NCBI GenBank assembly: GCA_002862645.1
Contig: PKDQ01000026.1
Location: 130,777-194,249 of the forward strand
Length of the DNA: 63,473 nucleotides
Reading direction: 5' to 3'
Source: Flavobacteriaceae bacterium
Lineage (GTDB): Bacteria; Bacteroidota; Bacteroidia; Flavobacteriales; Flavobacteriaceae
Shown here: in pieces, positions 1 to 8,999 of the stretch
Layout of the letters: every line of letters starts with the position of its first letter
Numbering within the stretch: position 1 is the first letter of the stretch
The notes under the pieces: model-generated
What the model was told of the DNA's origin: nothing
Seen by the model: the letters and a program-made list of their open reading frames with translations, nothing else
Databases searched by the model: none
Position numbers and translations under genes: made by a program

Positions 1-2245
1 TGGCATCACAGTGACCAGAAGCAGAAATGATAACAGTGCCTGGCGCCAGTACCTCTTCGCCTTGGTATTTTTGTTTCATGGAGAGTGAATCTTTTCCTGT
101 TGGGATGTTAATACCCAATTGTATAGCAAAGTCAGCGCATGCTTGAACGGCTTCATAAAGACGTGCATCCTCTCCAGGGTTGTTACATGCCCACATCCAA
201 TTGGCAGAAAGGCTTACATTACTCAGTCCATTTGCAATAGGTGCCCAAATGATGTTGGTCAGGGCTTTTGCAATTGCATTTTTACTTCCTAAACTAGCAT
301 CAATAAGACCAACTAAAGGAGCATGCCCTACAGATGTAGCCATACCATGAACACCTTCAAAATCAAGTGCCATTACCCCACAGTTGGCCAAAGGTAATTG
401 GTGTGGTCCTACGCATTGTTGCTGAGCAACACGCCCAGTAACACAGCGGTCCACCTTGTTCGTAAGCCAATCTTTACAAGCCACGGCCTCCAGTTGTAGC
501 AGCCATGCCACTTGTTCTTCAAAAGCGAGAGTTGCTGGTACAGCAGCATAATTCGTAGTATGTGTGCTATCTCGCATGATCGTCTTTGGTGTTTTGCCAA
601 AGAAATCCGACAAGTCCAAATCAATTGGTGATAGCTTTGTTGTTTCGTCTTGAATTTGGAATCTGTGATTTTCAGTTACTTCTCCCACTTCAAAAATAGG
701 AGCACGCTCTCTTTCTGCAATTTCTTTGAGCTGTTCCAATCCTTTTGCATCGGTAATCAATCCCATGCGCTCTTGGGACTCATTTCCAATAATCTCTTTT
801 GCTGAAAGTGTCTGATCCCCAACAGGTAGCTTGTCAAGTGCAATTTTCCCACCAACTTCTTCAATAAGTTCGGATAGACAGTTTAGGTGTCCGCCTGCTC
901 CGTGATCGTGTATAGAAACAATAGGGTTTTCGTCTGCTTCTACTGCTGCTCGAACAGTGTTGGCAACGCGTTTCTGCATTTCGGGATTGGAGCGTTGTAC
1001 GGCGTTTAATTCAATACCAGAGTCAAAGGCACCTGTATCTGCTGAGGATACTGCAGCCCCTCCCATACCAATGCGGTAATTATCACCTCCCATAACAACA
1101 ATCTTGTCGCCTTTTTTTGGTGTTTGTTTTAGGCTTTGTTGCATTTTCCCGTAGCCAATGCCACCTGCAAGCATGATAACCTTATCAAAACCAATGGTTT
1201 TGTTGTTTTCGTTGTGTTCAAATGTAAGTAGGGAGCCAGCAATGAGGGGTTGCCCAAACTTGTTACCAAAATCAGAGGCACCGTTTGAAGCTTTTATAAG
1301 AATATTTTCTGGGTTTTGATATAACCATGGGCGTGGCGCCAATTGCTCCCAAGGTCTGTTAGGTTCAGTTCGTGGATATGCCGTCATGTACACCGCAGTT
1401 CCAGCCATTGGAATTGACCCTTGTCCTCCAGCAAGACGGTCTCGTATTTCGCCACCCGAACCTGTTGCTGCTCCGTTAAAGGGCTCTACAGTTGTGGGGA
1501 AGTTGTGCGTTTCTGCTTTGAGCGAAAGCACGGATAGAAAAGGTTTTTTGACGTAGTGACTTGGTTTGTTTGCTCGCTGTGGTGCAAACTGGGTTAGGGT
1601 AGGGCCTTTCACAAAAGCAACATTGTCTTTGTAGGCAGAGACCAAGTTTTCGTTGTTTTTTTTGGAGGTTTTTTTAATAAGCTCAAAAAGCGACTCCTTT
1701 TTGGCTTTGCCGTCAATAATAAATGCTCCATTAAAAATCTTGTGACGACAATGCTCGGAGTTGACCTGAGAAAAGCCAAACACTTCTGAATCGGTTAATG
1801 GGCGTTTAAGCCGTACTGCCAAGCCCTCTAAATAGGCAACTTCGTCCTCGCTTAAGGACAGGCCTTCTTGCAGATTATAAGCAGCAATATCATCAATCTC
1901 TTGTATGGCTTCTGGCGCTTTCTTCGTGTCGTAAATATGTTGATGCAATTCCTTAAAATGCAGGTGAATCATGGGGTCAAAGACAATGTTGTCTTTTGCC
2001 CAAAACTGCTCAATACGGATGATGTCATTCAGTCCCATGTTGTGGCAAATTTCCACCGCATTGGTACTCCAAGGGGTAATCATCGAAATACGAGGACCGA
2101 TGAGCTCTGCTTGGATAAAGGACTTGCGCAGCAAGGGATAGCCCCCAAAAAGCCATTGTAGTTTTTGCTGATCTTCTTCAGCTATTGGAAGTTCTTTATG
2201 AACAACATAAATGTGTTTATTGGGATCGCCAAAGAAACAAATCAT
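1..2245 (-). CDS. purL: Phosphoribosylformylglycinamidine synthase, large single-chain type (3' end outside window)
   Basis: PurL converts formylglycinamide ribonucleotide to its amidine with ATP and glutamine in purine synthesis. I translated the minus strand by hand from the ATG at 2245; 748 codons run without a stop to the window edge, so the C-terminal part is missing. The protein starts MICFFGDPNK. The family signature SEHCRHK lies near residues 163-169, the ATP-site motif KAETHNFPTT near 241, then GAATGSGGEIRD and a GIGYGK segment. The N-terminal extension before SEHCRHK matches the large (about 1,200-1,300 residue) form that carries its own glutaminase domain, so I expect that domain left of position 1. 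A TAnnTTTG box lies 18 bases upstream of the start. Function is near certain; only the C-terminus is unseen. Confidence 0.95.
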   Translation of the reverse strand, partial: MICFFGDPNKHIYVVHKELPIAEEDQQKLQWLFGGYPLLRKSFIQAELIGPRISMITPWSTNAVEICHNMGLNDIIRIEQFWAKDNIVFDPMIHLHFKELHQHIYDTKKAPEAIQEIDDIAAYNLQEGLSLSEDEVAYLEGLAVRLKRPLTDSEVFGFSQVNSEHCRHKIFNGAFIIDGKAKKESLFELIKKTSKKNNENLVSAYKDNVAFVKGPTLTQFAPQRANKPSHYVKKPFLSVLSLKAETHNFPTTVEPFNGAATGSGGEIRDRLAGGQGSIPMAGTAVYMTAYPRTEPNRPWEQLAPRPWLYQNPENILIKASNGASDFGNKFGQPLIAGSLLTFEHNENNKTIGFDKVIMLAGGIGYGKMQQSLKQTPKKGDKIVVMGGDNYRIGMGGAAVSSADTGAFDSGIELNAVQRSNPEMQKRVANTVRAAVEADENPIVSIHDHGAGGHLNCLSELIEEVGGKIALDKLPVGDQTLSAKEIIGNESQERMGLITDAKGLEQLKEIAERERAPIFEVGEVTENHRFQIQDETTKLSPIDLDLSDFFGKTPKTIMRDSTHTTNYAAVPATLAFEEQVAWLLQLEAVACKDWLTNKVDRCVTGRVAQQQCVGPHQLPLANCGVMALDFEGVHGMATSVGHAPLVGLIDASLGSKNAIAKALTNIIWAPIANGLSNVSLSANWMWACNNPGEDARLYEAVQACADFAIQLGINIPTGKDSLSMKQKYQGEEVLAPGTVIISASGHCDA

Positions 2246-2262
2246 AGGTGATGATTAATTCA

Positions 2263-2270
2263 CAAAAATA
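2263..2270 (-). promoter_or_regulatory. Putative -7 box for purL
   Basis: On the minus strand this reads TATTTTTG, a perfect match to the Bacteroidota -7 consensus TAnnTTTG, and sits 18 bases before the purL ATG. I see no clear -33 TTTG at the expected distance, so the call rests on the -7 box and its position in the intergenic gap 2246-2342. Confidence 0.5.
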
Positions 2271-2342
2271 GGCATAGTAGTAAAGAAGAGTACGGGTTTA
2301 TACTCGTAAAAAGTAAACGAAACATGTCAATTTATCAACAAC

Positions 2343-3557
2343 TTAGCTTTTTCGTACCAGTCGAGCCATATAAAAGCCGTCAAAGCCGTTTGCTGCTGGC
2401 CATAGGTGTTGCTCTTTTTCCAAGGTATATTCTTTACCTATCTCTGTAGTTTTGAAGGCTGCAATTTGTTCTTCGTTTTCTTGTGGAAGTATGGAACAGG
2501 TTACGTAAATCAACTTACCGCCAGGTTTGACCATGTGTGCGTATTGGGTTAATATCTGTTGTTGTTCCACAACTACACGATCAATAAAATCAGGATTCAG
2601 CTTCCATTTCGAATCTGGATTTCTACGTAAAACCCCTAAACCACTGCAGGGCGCGTCCAATAAAACTCTATCGGCAGAGACATGTAGTTTTTTGATAACC
2701 TTATTGTTGTTAATGTGTCGGGTTTCAATATTGTGTGCGCCAGCACGCTTGGCGCGTCTTTTGAGTTCTCGAAGTTTGTAATTGTGAATATCTAATGCAA
2801 TTAACTGTCCTTTATTTCCCATCATTGCAGCCAGGTGTAATGCCTTTCCGCCAGCACCTGCACAAGCGTCTATTACGCGCATTCCAGGCGCAATTTGTGT
2901 AAATGGAGCTACAGTTTGAGAAGCGGCATCTTGTACTTCAAACCAACCCCGTTGAAAACTTTCGGTGCTAAATACATTAGCGCGTTCATCAAGCACCAAA
3001 GCATCGGGATATTTCGCAATGGTCTGGGTTTTAATTTTTTCTTCAAGCAGTGCATTACGCAACAGCTTAGGAAGTGTTTTTAGGGCGTTGGCACGCAGCA
3101 CAACTGGTGCCATGGTGTTGAGCGCTTCCATTTCTAATGTCCACTTCTTTTCACCCAAGGCTTTACAACCCAATTCATCTAGCCAATCTGGGATAGACTC
3201 ACGGTATTTACGTTCTTGGCGCAGTTCTTCAAATTTCCCCTTTATACGTCGTGTAGGGGTGCCTTCTAATGATTTCCAATCTGGTAATATATAGCCTCTT
3301 AAGATTGCCCAAACGGCAAAAATGCGCCAAAAATCTTGGCGGTTTAGAGGCTCTTGTACGTTTGCGATGGCAGCATAGAGGCGCTTCCAGCGCACAATCT
3401 CGTAAGTGGTTTCTGCAATAAAGCCACGATCACGACTTCCCCAGCGTTTGTCGCTTTTGAGGACTTGCGCCACAACCTTGTCCGCATATTTTTCTTCATT
3501 GAATATCTGTTGCAGACCATTGAGTACTGCCAGAACTAAATTTTTGTGTAAGCGCAT
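2343..3557 (-). CDS. RsmB-family 16S rRNA (cytosine-C5) methyltransferase (NOL1/NOP2/Sun)
   Basis: This is an AdoMet-dependent RNA m5C methyltransferase. The two catalytic cysteines are visible in the motifs DAPCSGLGVLRRNPDSKW and VTCSILPQENEEQI, and the AdoMet-binding loop is DACAGAGGKALHLA. The N-terminal part resembles the NusB-like domain of RsmB. The reading frame opens further upstream at 3584, but that start would lie inside the upstream ABC exporter gene; the ATG at 3557 (MRLHKNLVLAVLNGL) falls five bases after that gene's stop and gives 404 residues, so I prefer it. It is the last gene of a minus-strand operon with the exporter, the sugar mutase and a GT2. The exact target base cannot be read from sequence, so I leave the symbol empty. 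Confidence 0.88.
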   Translation of the reverse strand: MRLHKNLVLAVLNGLQQIFNEEKYADKVVAQVLKSDKRWGSRDRGFIAETTYEIVRWKRLYAAIANVQEPLNRQDFWRIFAVWAILRGYILPDWKSLEGTPTRRIKGKFEELRQERKYRESIPDWLDELGCKALGEKKWTLEMEALNTMAPVVLRANALKTLPKLLRNALLEEKIKTQTIAKYPDALVLDERANVFSTESFQRGWFEVQDAASQTVAPFTQIAPGMRVIDACAGAGGKALHLAAMMGNKGQLIALDIHNYKLRELKRRAKRAGAHNIETRHINNNKVIKKLHVSADRVLLDAPCSGLGVLRRNPDSKWKLNPDFIDRVVVEQQQILTQYAHMVKPGGKLIYVTCSILPQENEEQIAAFKTTEIGKEYTLEKEQHLWPAANGFDGFYMARLVRKS

Positions 3558-3561
3558 AATG

Positions 3562-5385
3562 TTAGTCGAATGATTGTAGCTCAATTAGTTTTTTATACAC
3601 ACCATTTTGAGCTAACAGTGCTTTGTGTGTGCCGCGTTCTACCACTTTTCCTTTGTCTAGAACAATGATTTCATCTGCACTTTTGATTGTAGAAAGGCGA
3701 TGGGCAATAACCAGTGAGGTTCGATTTTGCATCATCTTTTGGAGCGCGTCTTGCACCAGTTTTTCAGATTCCGTATCCAAAGCCGAGGTGGCTTCGTCTA
3801 GAATCATTACTGGAGGATTTTTGAGTACAGCTCTTGCAATAGCCAAACGTTGTTTTTGCCCGCCTGAAAGTTTGTTTCCAGCATCACCAATTACGGTGTC
3901 TATTCCATGCGAGAGTTGGCTAACAAAATCAGATGCATTTGCAATTTGCAATGCTGCTTCAAGTTCTTTTTCCGTAGCATTTGGTTTTGCAATACGTAGA
4001 TTTTCCTTAACTGAATCATGAAAAAGTATGGCATCTTGGGTAACATAGGCAAACCTGCTTCGCAGTTCTTTTAAGTCAACCGAGTCAATAGGTGTATTGT
4101 CAATTTTAATGGTGCCTTGCTGTGGGTCGTAAAAACGTGCCAATAGATTGGCTATGGTTGTTTTTCCACTTCCTGATGCGCCTACAAGCGCTACAGAATG
4201 CCCTTTTGGTATCTCTAAATTAAATCCATCAATTACCAGTTCTTCTTCATACCTAAATTGAATGTTTTCAAAACTAATTTTAGAAGAAAGCTCCGGCAAT
4301 GCTGTTGGGTTCTTTGGGGATTGAATTTCTGATTTGTGGAATAGGTATTCCATAATACGTTGGGCAGCCGCATTTCCTTTTCGAATGCTATACACGGCCC
4401 TACTCATGGATTTGGCTGGCGTAAGTACGCCATAGGCCAAGGTCATGTAGGTGATGAACTCTTCGCCACTCATGGATTGCTCTACCAAAACAAGACGTCC
4501 CCCTATATAGAGGATAACACCAATTACAGCAACTCCAAGAAATTCACTTATTGGACTGGCTAGGCTTTCTCTGTGAATTAGTTTGTTTGAAAAATTGAAA
4601 AGGCGCTTGGTAACAGCAGCAAACTTTTGATTGAATATATTTTCTGCAGTAAAGATTTGAATGATGGGTATGCCTGTAAGGGATTCTTCCAAATAGGAAA
4701 GCAACTCACCTTGTTCTTTTTGTACTTTTTCTGAACGTGATTTCAAACTTTTCCCAATAATTGAAATGAACCATCCAGCTATAGGTATGAATACCAAAAC
4801 AAACAGGGTGAGTTTTGCGCTTAAAGCAAACATTGCGACTAGTGCAAATACGATGGTCAACGGTTCTCTAATAAGCATTTCAAAAACACTCAGAAAAGAG
4901 CGTTGTACTTCAATGACATCCGAAGTTACACGGGCTATGGTATCTCCTTTTTTATTGTTGGCATGAAAACTCGCAGGAAAAGAAATCAACTTTTCATAGA
5001 GGTTGCGTTGAATGCCTTTAACTACACCATTGCGCATGTAGGTGATGAAAAAGACAGCAAAATAATTAAAGATATTTTTCAGCAAGAAGGTTGTCAAAAT
5101 CACACCAATAACCAACATCAATGCTTTTACAGCATCGTCTTGGGCATATGCAGCAATTTGTAATCTGAAATTGTCAAATATATATTCCAGAAAGGAGTTG
5201 CTATTTTCGGGGGTAGGTATTTCAACAGGAGTCTTGTTCTTACCAAAAAGCACTTCTAGCATAGGCATTAAAGCCAAAAAAGATGCTGCATTAAATAAGG
5301 CATACAGTATGTTGAACACAATATTAAGTGCAATATACCCCTTGTACGGAAGTGCGTAACGCAGTATGTATCTAATAGGACTCAT
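3562..5385 (-). CDS. MsbA-like ABC exporter, fused membrane and ATPase domains
   Basis: This 607-residue half-transporter has an N-terminal domain with about six membrane segments (roughly residues 15-320) and a C-terminal ATPase. The ATPase shows Walker A GASGSGKTT, signature LSGGQKQRLAIARA, Walker B VMILDEATSALD and H-loop IAHRLST. It should work as a homodimer in the inner membrane. Family members move lipids (lipid A core, as MsbA) or drugs; the envelope-related neighbours (GT2, sugar mutase) favour a lipid or glycan-lipid substrate, but that is inference. The start is two bases from the stop of the sugar mutase gene, so the two are probably translated together. Confidence 0.9.
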   Translation of the reverse strand: MSPIRYILRYALPYKGYIALNIVFNILYALFNAASFLALMPMLEVLFGKNKTPVEIPTPENSNSFLEYIFDNFRLQIAAYAQDDAVKALMLVIGVILTTFLLKNIFNYFAVFFITYMRNGVVKGIQRNLYEKLISFPASFHANNKKGDTIARVTSDVIEVQRSFLSVFEMLIREPLTIVFALVAMFALSAKLTLFVLVFIPIAGWFISIIGKSLKSRSEKVQKEQGELLSYLEESLTGIPIIQIFTAENIFNQKFAAVTKRLFNFSNKLIHRESLASPISEFLGVAVIGVILYIGGRLVLVEQSMSGEEFITYMTLAYGVLTPAKSMSRAVYSIRKGNAAAQRIMEYLFHKSEIQSPKNPTALPELSSKISFENIQFRYEEELVIDGFNLEIPKGHSVALVGASGSGKTTIANLLARFYDPQQGTIKIDNTPIDSVDLKELRSRFAYVTQDAILFHDSVKENLRIAKPNATEKELEAALQIANASDFVSQLSHGIDTVIGDAGNKLSGGQKQRLAIARAVLKNPPVMILDEATSALDTESEKLVQDALQKMMQNRTSLVIAHRLSTIKSADEIIVLDKGKVVERGTHKALLAQNGVYKKLIELQSFD

Positions 5386-5386
5386 G

Positions 5387-7090
5387 TTACATCCCTAATT
5401 CAGCCAAAATGCGATCCATTTTTTGATCGAGTTGATCTTTTGTCGTTCTATAGTCACGGGTGGAATTAAGGGGCGTATTTACACTCACGTAAAACTTTAT
5501 TTTAGGTTCTGTTCCACTGGGTCTGGCAGCTACACGCGTACCATCTTCAGCGATAAAAATCAACACATTAGCTTTGGGCAAAGGTATCATTTCTTTTTCT
5601 TGCGCCTTTACTAGGGTTCTGACAGCGGTGGCATAGTCTTCTATAAAACGAATTGGACTGCCGTCAATATCCTTAGGAGGGTCTTTTCTAAAGCGATTCA
5701 TGATGCTTTCAATTTTCTCAGCACCCAATTTTCCTTTTTTGACTAGTGAAACCAAACGTTCTTGGAAGCATCCTAGTTTAACATAGGCTTCCAGCAATAC
5801 GTCAAAAAAAGAAGTGCCATTTGATTTGGCCTCGGCAACCAATTCGCAAGCCAATAGCGCAGCCGTTACAGCGTCTTTGTCACGTACAAAATCACCTACC
5901 ATATACCCGAAACTTTCTTCACCACCGCCAAGACATTTTTGATTGGGATAATTCTCTATCATTTGAGCAATCCACTTAAAACCGGTAAGACCTAGTTTGC
6001 ATTCAACGCCGTAGTGATTAGCCAATACGCTCATCATGGGAGTGGAGACTACAGTGGAGCCGACAAAAGCATTTTCTTCGGGTGTGTACTTGCCTTTTTT
6101 TAAAATGAAGTCTGTCATGGCCACCATGGTTTGGTTGCCGTTTAGAAGTTCTAGCTCGTTCTTTTCGTTTCTTACGGCGATCCCCAGGCGGTCTGCATCT
6201 GGGTCAGTTCCAATAACAATATCAGCGCAAATAGCATTGGCTTTTTCCATTGCCATTTGTAGGGCTTCAGGTTCTTCTGGATTGGGCGATTTTACCGTTG
6301 GAAAATCTCCGTCTGGTTTGGCCTGTTCTTCTATAACGCTCACAGCGCTATATCCCGCTTTTTTTAGCACCTGTGGAATGGCAGTTACAGAAGTCCCGTG
6401 AAGCGGTGTAAATACCACCTTAACATTTTTGCGATTCCCTTTTCCAACACGGCCAACTGCAACAGAAGCATCCTGAAAGGCTTCATCTATGGTATGGTCA
6501 ATGGGGGAAATATAAGCTGGCTTAGGCTCGAACAAGATATCTTCATACGATGTATTGTTGATAGCAGAAATGATCCCATTATCTTGTGGAGGAACAATCT
6601 GTCCTCCGTCTTGCCAATAGACTTTATAGCCATTGTATTCTGGTGGGTTGTGTGAGGCTGTAAGCACGATGCCGCATTGGCATTTTAGATGACGTACTGC
6701 AAAAGAAACTTCGGGTGTTGGACGTAAATCTGTGAATAAATAGACTTTAATGTCGTTGGCTGAAAAAATATTGGCAACCGTTTGCGCAAGTTCTTTGCTG
6801 TTGTGTCTGCAATCGTAGCCAATTACAACGCTAGGTGTTTCGTTTGGAAACTGTGCCTTGATGTAATTGCTTAGTCCTTGAGTTGTTTTGCCAAAGGTAT
6901 ATTTGTTTACACGATTGGTGCCTACACCCATAATACCTCGCATACCCCCTGTGCCAAAGGCCAAATCCTTGTAGAAAGCATCTTCTAATGCGGTGGGGTT
7001 GTTTTTTTGTTCGGCTACTGCTTGCCTTGTTTCTTTATCAAATGGCGGAAGTTCCCAGGCAGCGGCTTGCGCAAAAAAAGATGTACTCAT
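5387..7090 (-). CDS. Phosphoglucomutase/phosphomannomutase
   Basis: This 567-residue alpha-D-phosphohexomutase moves phosphate between C1 and C6 of hexoses and supplies activated sugars for glycans. All four family loops are present: the phosphoserine loop TASHNPPEYNGYKVYW, the metal loop GTDPDADRLGIAV, the sugar loop GGEESFGYMVG and the phosphate-binding loop RPSGTEPKIKFYV. The length is that of the long PGM2-like branch, common in Firmicutes and Bacteroidota. Whether glucose, mannose or both are used cannot be decided from sequence. It lies between a GT2 and the ABC exporter, with only two bases to the latter, which suits an envelope sugar supply. Confidence 0.93.
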   Translation of the reverse strand: MSTSFFAQAAAWELPPFDKETRQAVAEQKNNPTALEDAFYKDLAFGTGGMRGIMGVGTNRVNKYTFGKTTQGLSNYIKAQFPNETPSVVIGYDCRHNSKELAQTVANIFSANDIKVYLFTDLRPTPEVSFAVRHLKCQCGIVLTASHNPPEYNGYKVYWQDGGQIVPPQDNGIISAINNTSYEDILFEPKPAYISPIDHTIDEAFQDASVAVGRVGKGNRKNVKVVFTPLHGTSVTAIPQVLKKAGYSAVSVIEEQAKPDGDFPTVKSPNPEEPEALQMAMEKANAICADIVIGTDPDADRLGIAVRNEKNELELLNGNQTMVAMTDFILKKGKYTPEENAFVGSTVVSTPMMSVLANHYGVECKLGLTGFKWIAQMIENYPNQKCLGGGEESFGYMVGDFVRDKDAVTAALLACELVAEAKSNGTSFFDVLLEAYVKLGCFQERLVSLVKKGKLGAEKIESIMNRFRKDPPKDIDGSPIRFIEDYATAVRTLVKAQEKEMIPLPKANVLIFIAEDGTRVAARPSGTEPKIKFYVSVNTPLNSTRDYRTTKDQLDQKMDRILAELGM

Positions 7091-7131
7091 GGGTAATTTT
7101 TAAAACACAAATTTACGGATTCCCTTTAGAG

Positions 7132-8091
7132 TTAGGAGGGTAAGTGTTCCTTTATTTTATATCTCTTTTTATGATTTCTGTTTCGAATTACAATTTCACC
7201 CAAAAATCCAGCCAAAAAGAATTGACTTCCGAGGATCATGGTTGTAAGGGCCACATAAAATTGGGGTCTCTCGGCAATCAGTCGTCCGGCAGGGTTGACA
7301 AATAGTTTATCAATACCCAAGTATATGGCAAAACTAAATCCCATGATCAACATGATGCTCCCAATCAGTCCAAAAAAGTACATGGGTCTTCTGCCAAAAC
7401 GTTGCAGAAACCACAGGGTTAGCAAATCTAAAAAACCTTTAATAAAGCGGTCGGCTCCAAACTTAGACTGTCCAAACTTGCGTTTTTGATGCTGCACCAC
7501 TTTCTCTCCAATTTTTCTAAAACCAGCTTGATTGACCAGTACGGGGATATAGCGATGCATTTCTCCGTAAACCTCAACCGTTTTGATTACATCATTTCGG
7601 TAGGCTTTTAAGCCACAATTAAAATCATGTAGCTTAATGCCCGATACCTTCCTAGCAGCCCAGTTGAAAATTTTAGAGGGAATGTTTTTGAATAGTATGG
7701 AGTCGTATCGTTTCTTTTTCCACCCAGAAACCATATCATAATGACCTTGTGCAATTAACTGATAGAGTTCTGGAAGCTCTTCGGGCGAATCTTGCAAATC
7801 GGCATCCATGGTGCAGACAACTTCACCAGTACACGCTAAAAAACCAGCGTGTAAGGCTTGCGACTTACCATAGTTGCGCAAAAACTGAATGCCACGAACA
7901 CGGTTGTCTTGACTTATGGTAGCTGAAACCCAGTCCCAAGCGTTATCTGTGCTGCCGTCATCAATAAAAATAATTTCAAAACTGAGTTCAGCCTTTTCTA
8001 ATACGCGAACTATCCAAGTGTATAGCTCCGGAAGCGATGCTTCCTCGTCTAAAAATGGAATAGCAATCGATAATTTAGGCTGTTTGGTCAA
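7132..8091 (-). CDS. Membrane-anchored family 2 glycosyltransferase (DPM1/GtrB-like)
   Basis: The first 220 residues form a GT-A domain: IAIPFLDEEASLPELY at the start, the nucleotide-binding IDDGSTDNAW and the metal-binding DADLQDSPEE. Two C-terminal hydrophobic segments (about residues 235-258 and 282-305) anchor it in the inner membrane. This layout is typical of enzymes that load glucose, mannose or a related sugar on polyprenyl phosphate (GtrB, DPM1, ArnC type). The stop of the DUF4199 gene directly touches this start, and the phosphohexose mutase follows, so an operon for lipid-linked sugar is likely. Donor and acceptor are unknown. Confidence 0.88.
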   Translation of the reverse strand: MTKQPKLSIAIPFLDEEASLPELYTWIVRVLEKAELSFEIIFIDDGSTDNAWDWVSATISQDNRVRGIQFLRNYGKSQALHAGFLACTGEVVCTMDADLQDSPEELPELYQLIAQGHYDMVSGWKKKRYDSILFKNIPSKIFNWAARKVSGIKLHDFNCGLKAYRNDVIKTVEVYGEMHRYIPVLVNQAGFRKIGEKVVQHQKRKFGQSKFGADRFIKGFLDLLTLWFLQRFGRRPMYFFGLIGSIMLIMGFSFAIYLGIDKLFVNPAGRLIAERPQFYVALTTMILGSQFFLAGFLGEIVIRNRNHKKRYKIKEHLPS

Positions 8092-8598
8092 TTAACTCTT
8101 TTTTGTAAATAAGCCTATTAAGAGCCCTACTATAATTCCCAAAATAACATTTAGGATTAAAATAAAAGGGAAGCTTATGTAAAAATACTTTTCTGTGTTG
8201 GTTTGTTGCATTTCAATGATGTCTTCGTCTAGCGTTGGTTGCGCTTCACGGAGGGCATCGGCTTGCAGTGCAGCAGTATTTGAAATAAAGTCTGGCTCAA
8301 TAAAATTTATGAATAAAGTAAAATAAGCTAGCCCAATAATTCCGGCTACTAAAAATACTCCAACGCCTAACTTAATTGCCTGTTTAAGTGCCAGAAGTCC
8401 ATTGTTGTCTTTTTTGAAAGTTGTGATGGCTATTAATGCTACGGATGCAGGTATTAGTGTTTGAATAGCTTGGATAACAGACGATTGATCGTATGTCATA
8501 TCCATGAAGAATAGCATCATACTGAATGCGATTCCAATGCCGCCTGCTATGGCCCCAAAGCGATAATTATAGGCTCCTAATTTTGGTGAACTTTCCAT
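8092..8598 (-). CDS. DUF4199 family membrane protein
   Basis: A 168-residue protein with four predicted membrane segments (about residues 12-32, 40-57, 69-92 and 140-163) and a polar stretch between the last two. It resembles DUF4199, a small membrane family of unknown function found largely in Bacteroidota and often next to a DPM1-like GT2, as here. The frame is open to 8697, but that would run into the divergent rpmE2 gene; the ATG at 8598 (MESSPKLGAYNYRFG) gives the start usual for the family. It is the first gene of the minus-strand operon running to 2343. No biochemical role can be assigned. Confidence 0.8.
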   Translation of the reverse strand: MESSPKLGAYNYRFGAIAGGIGIAFSMMLFFMDMTYDQSSVIQAIQTLIPASVALIAITTFKKDNNGLLALKQAIKLGVGVFLVAGIIGLAYFTLFINFIEPDFISNTAALQADALREAQPTLDEDIIEMQQTNTEKYFYISFPFILILNVILGIIVGLLIGLFTKKS

Positions 8599-8646
8599 TT
8601 GTTGTTTTTTAAGGGTTAAGTGTATGGTAAATTTAGATAAAATAAT

Positions 8647-8654
8647 TAAATTTG
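8647..8654 (+). promoter_or_regulatory. Putative -7 box for rpmE2
   Basis: TAAATTTG matches TAnnTTTG exactly and lies 26 bases before the rpmE2 ATG. It sits in the divergent gap with the DUF4199 gene. No convincing -33 element was seen. Confidence 0.5.
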
Positions 8655-8679
8655 CACCCCCTTTAAAAGGAAACGCATT

Positions 8680-8931
8680 ATGAAACAAGGTATACATCCC
8701 GATAATTATCGCTTGGTAGCATTCAAGGATATGTCTAATGAAGACGTCTTTATCACAAAGTCAACCGCCAACGCTAAAGAGAAAATTGAAGTAGATGGTG
8801 TTGAATATCCGTTAGTTAAATTGGAGATTTCACGCACTTCACACCCGTTCTATACTGGTAAATCTAAACTTGTAGACACGGCAGGACGTATTGATAAGTT
8901 TAAGAACAAATATGCCAAATTCAAAAAATAA
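8680..8931 (+). CDS. rpmE2: 50S ribosomal protein L31 type B
   Basis: The 83-residue protein starts [17 protein letters not shown] and carries the L31 block [20 protein letters not shown]. It lacks the four zinc-binding cysteines of the type A form, so it is the zinc-free type B paralogue, which is the usual L31 in flavobacteria. It is transcribed alone from its own promoter and ends in a strong hairpin terminator just downstream. Confidence 0.96.
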   Translation: MKQGIHPDNYRLVAFKDMSNEDVFITKSTANAKEKIEVDGVEYPLVKLEISRTSHPFYTGKSKLVDTAGRIDKFKNKYAKFKK

Positions 8932-8953
8932 TTTTTGAATTCAAATCAAATTT

Positions 8954-8978
8954 AAAGCCTCCTTATGGAGGTTTTTTT
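8954..8978 (+). terminator. Rho-independent terminator of rpmE2
   Basis: A nine-pair stem built on CCTCC and GGAGG with the loop TTAT is followed by a run of T. It begins 22 bases after the rpmE2 stop. Confidence 0.85.
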
Positions 8979-8987
8979 ATTTACACC

Positions 8988-8995
8988 TATCTTTG
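8988..8995 (+). promoter_or_regulatory. Putative -7 box for the GlmU-like gene
   Basis: TATCTTTG matches TAnnTTTG and is only four bases from the ATG at 9000. Transcription would start at or within a base or two of the start codon, so the mRNA would have essentially no leader. Confidence 0.45.
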
Positions 8996-8999
8996 AAAC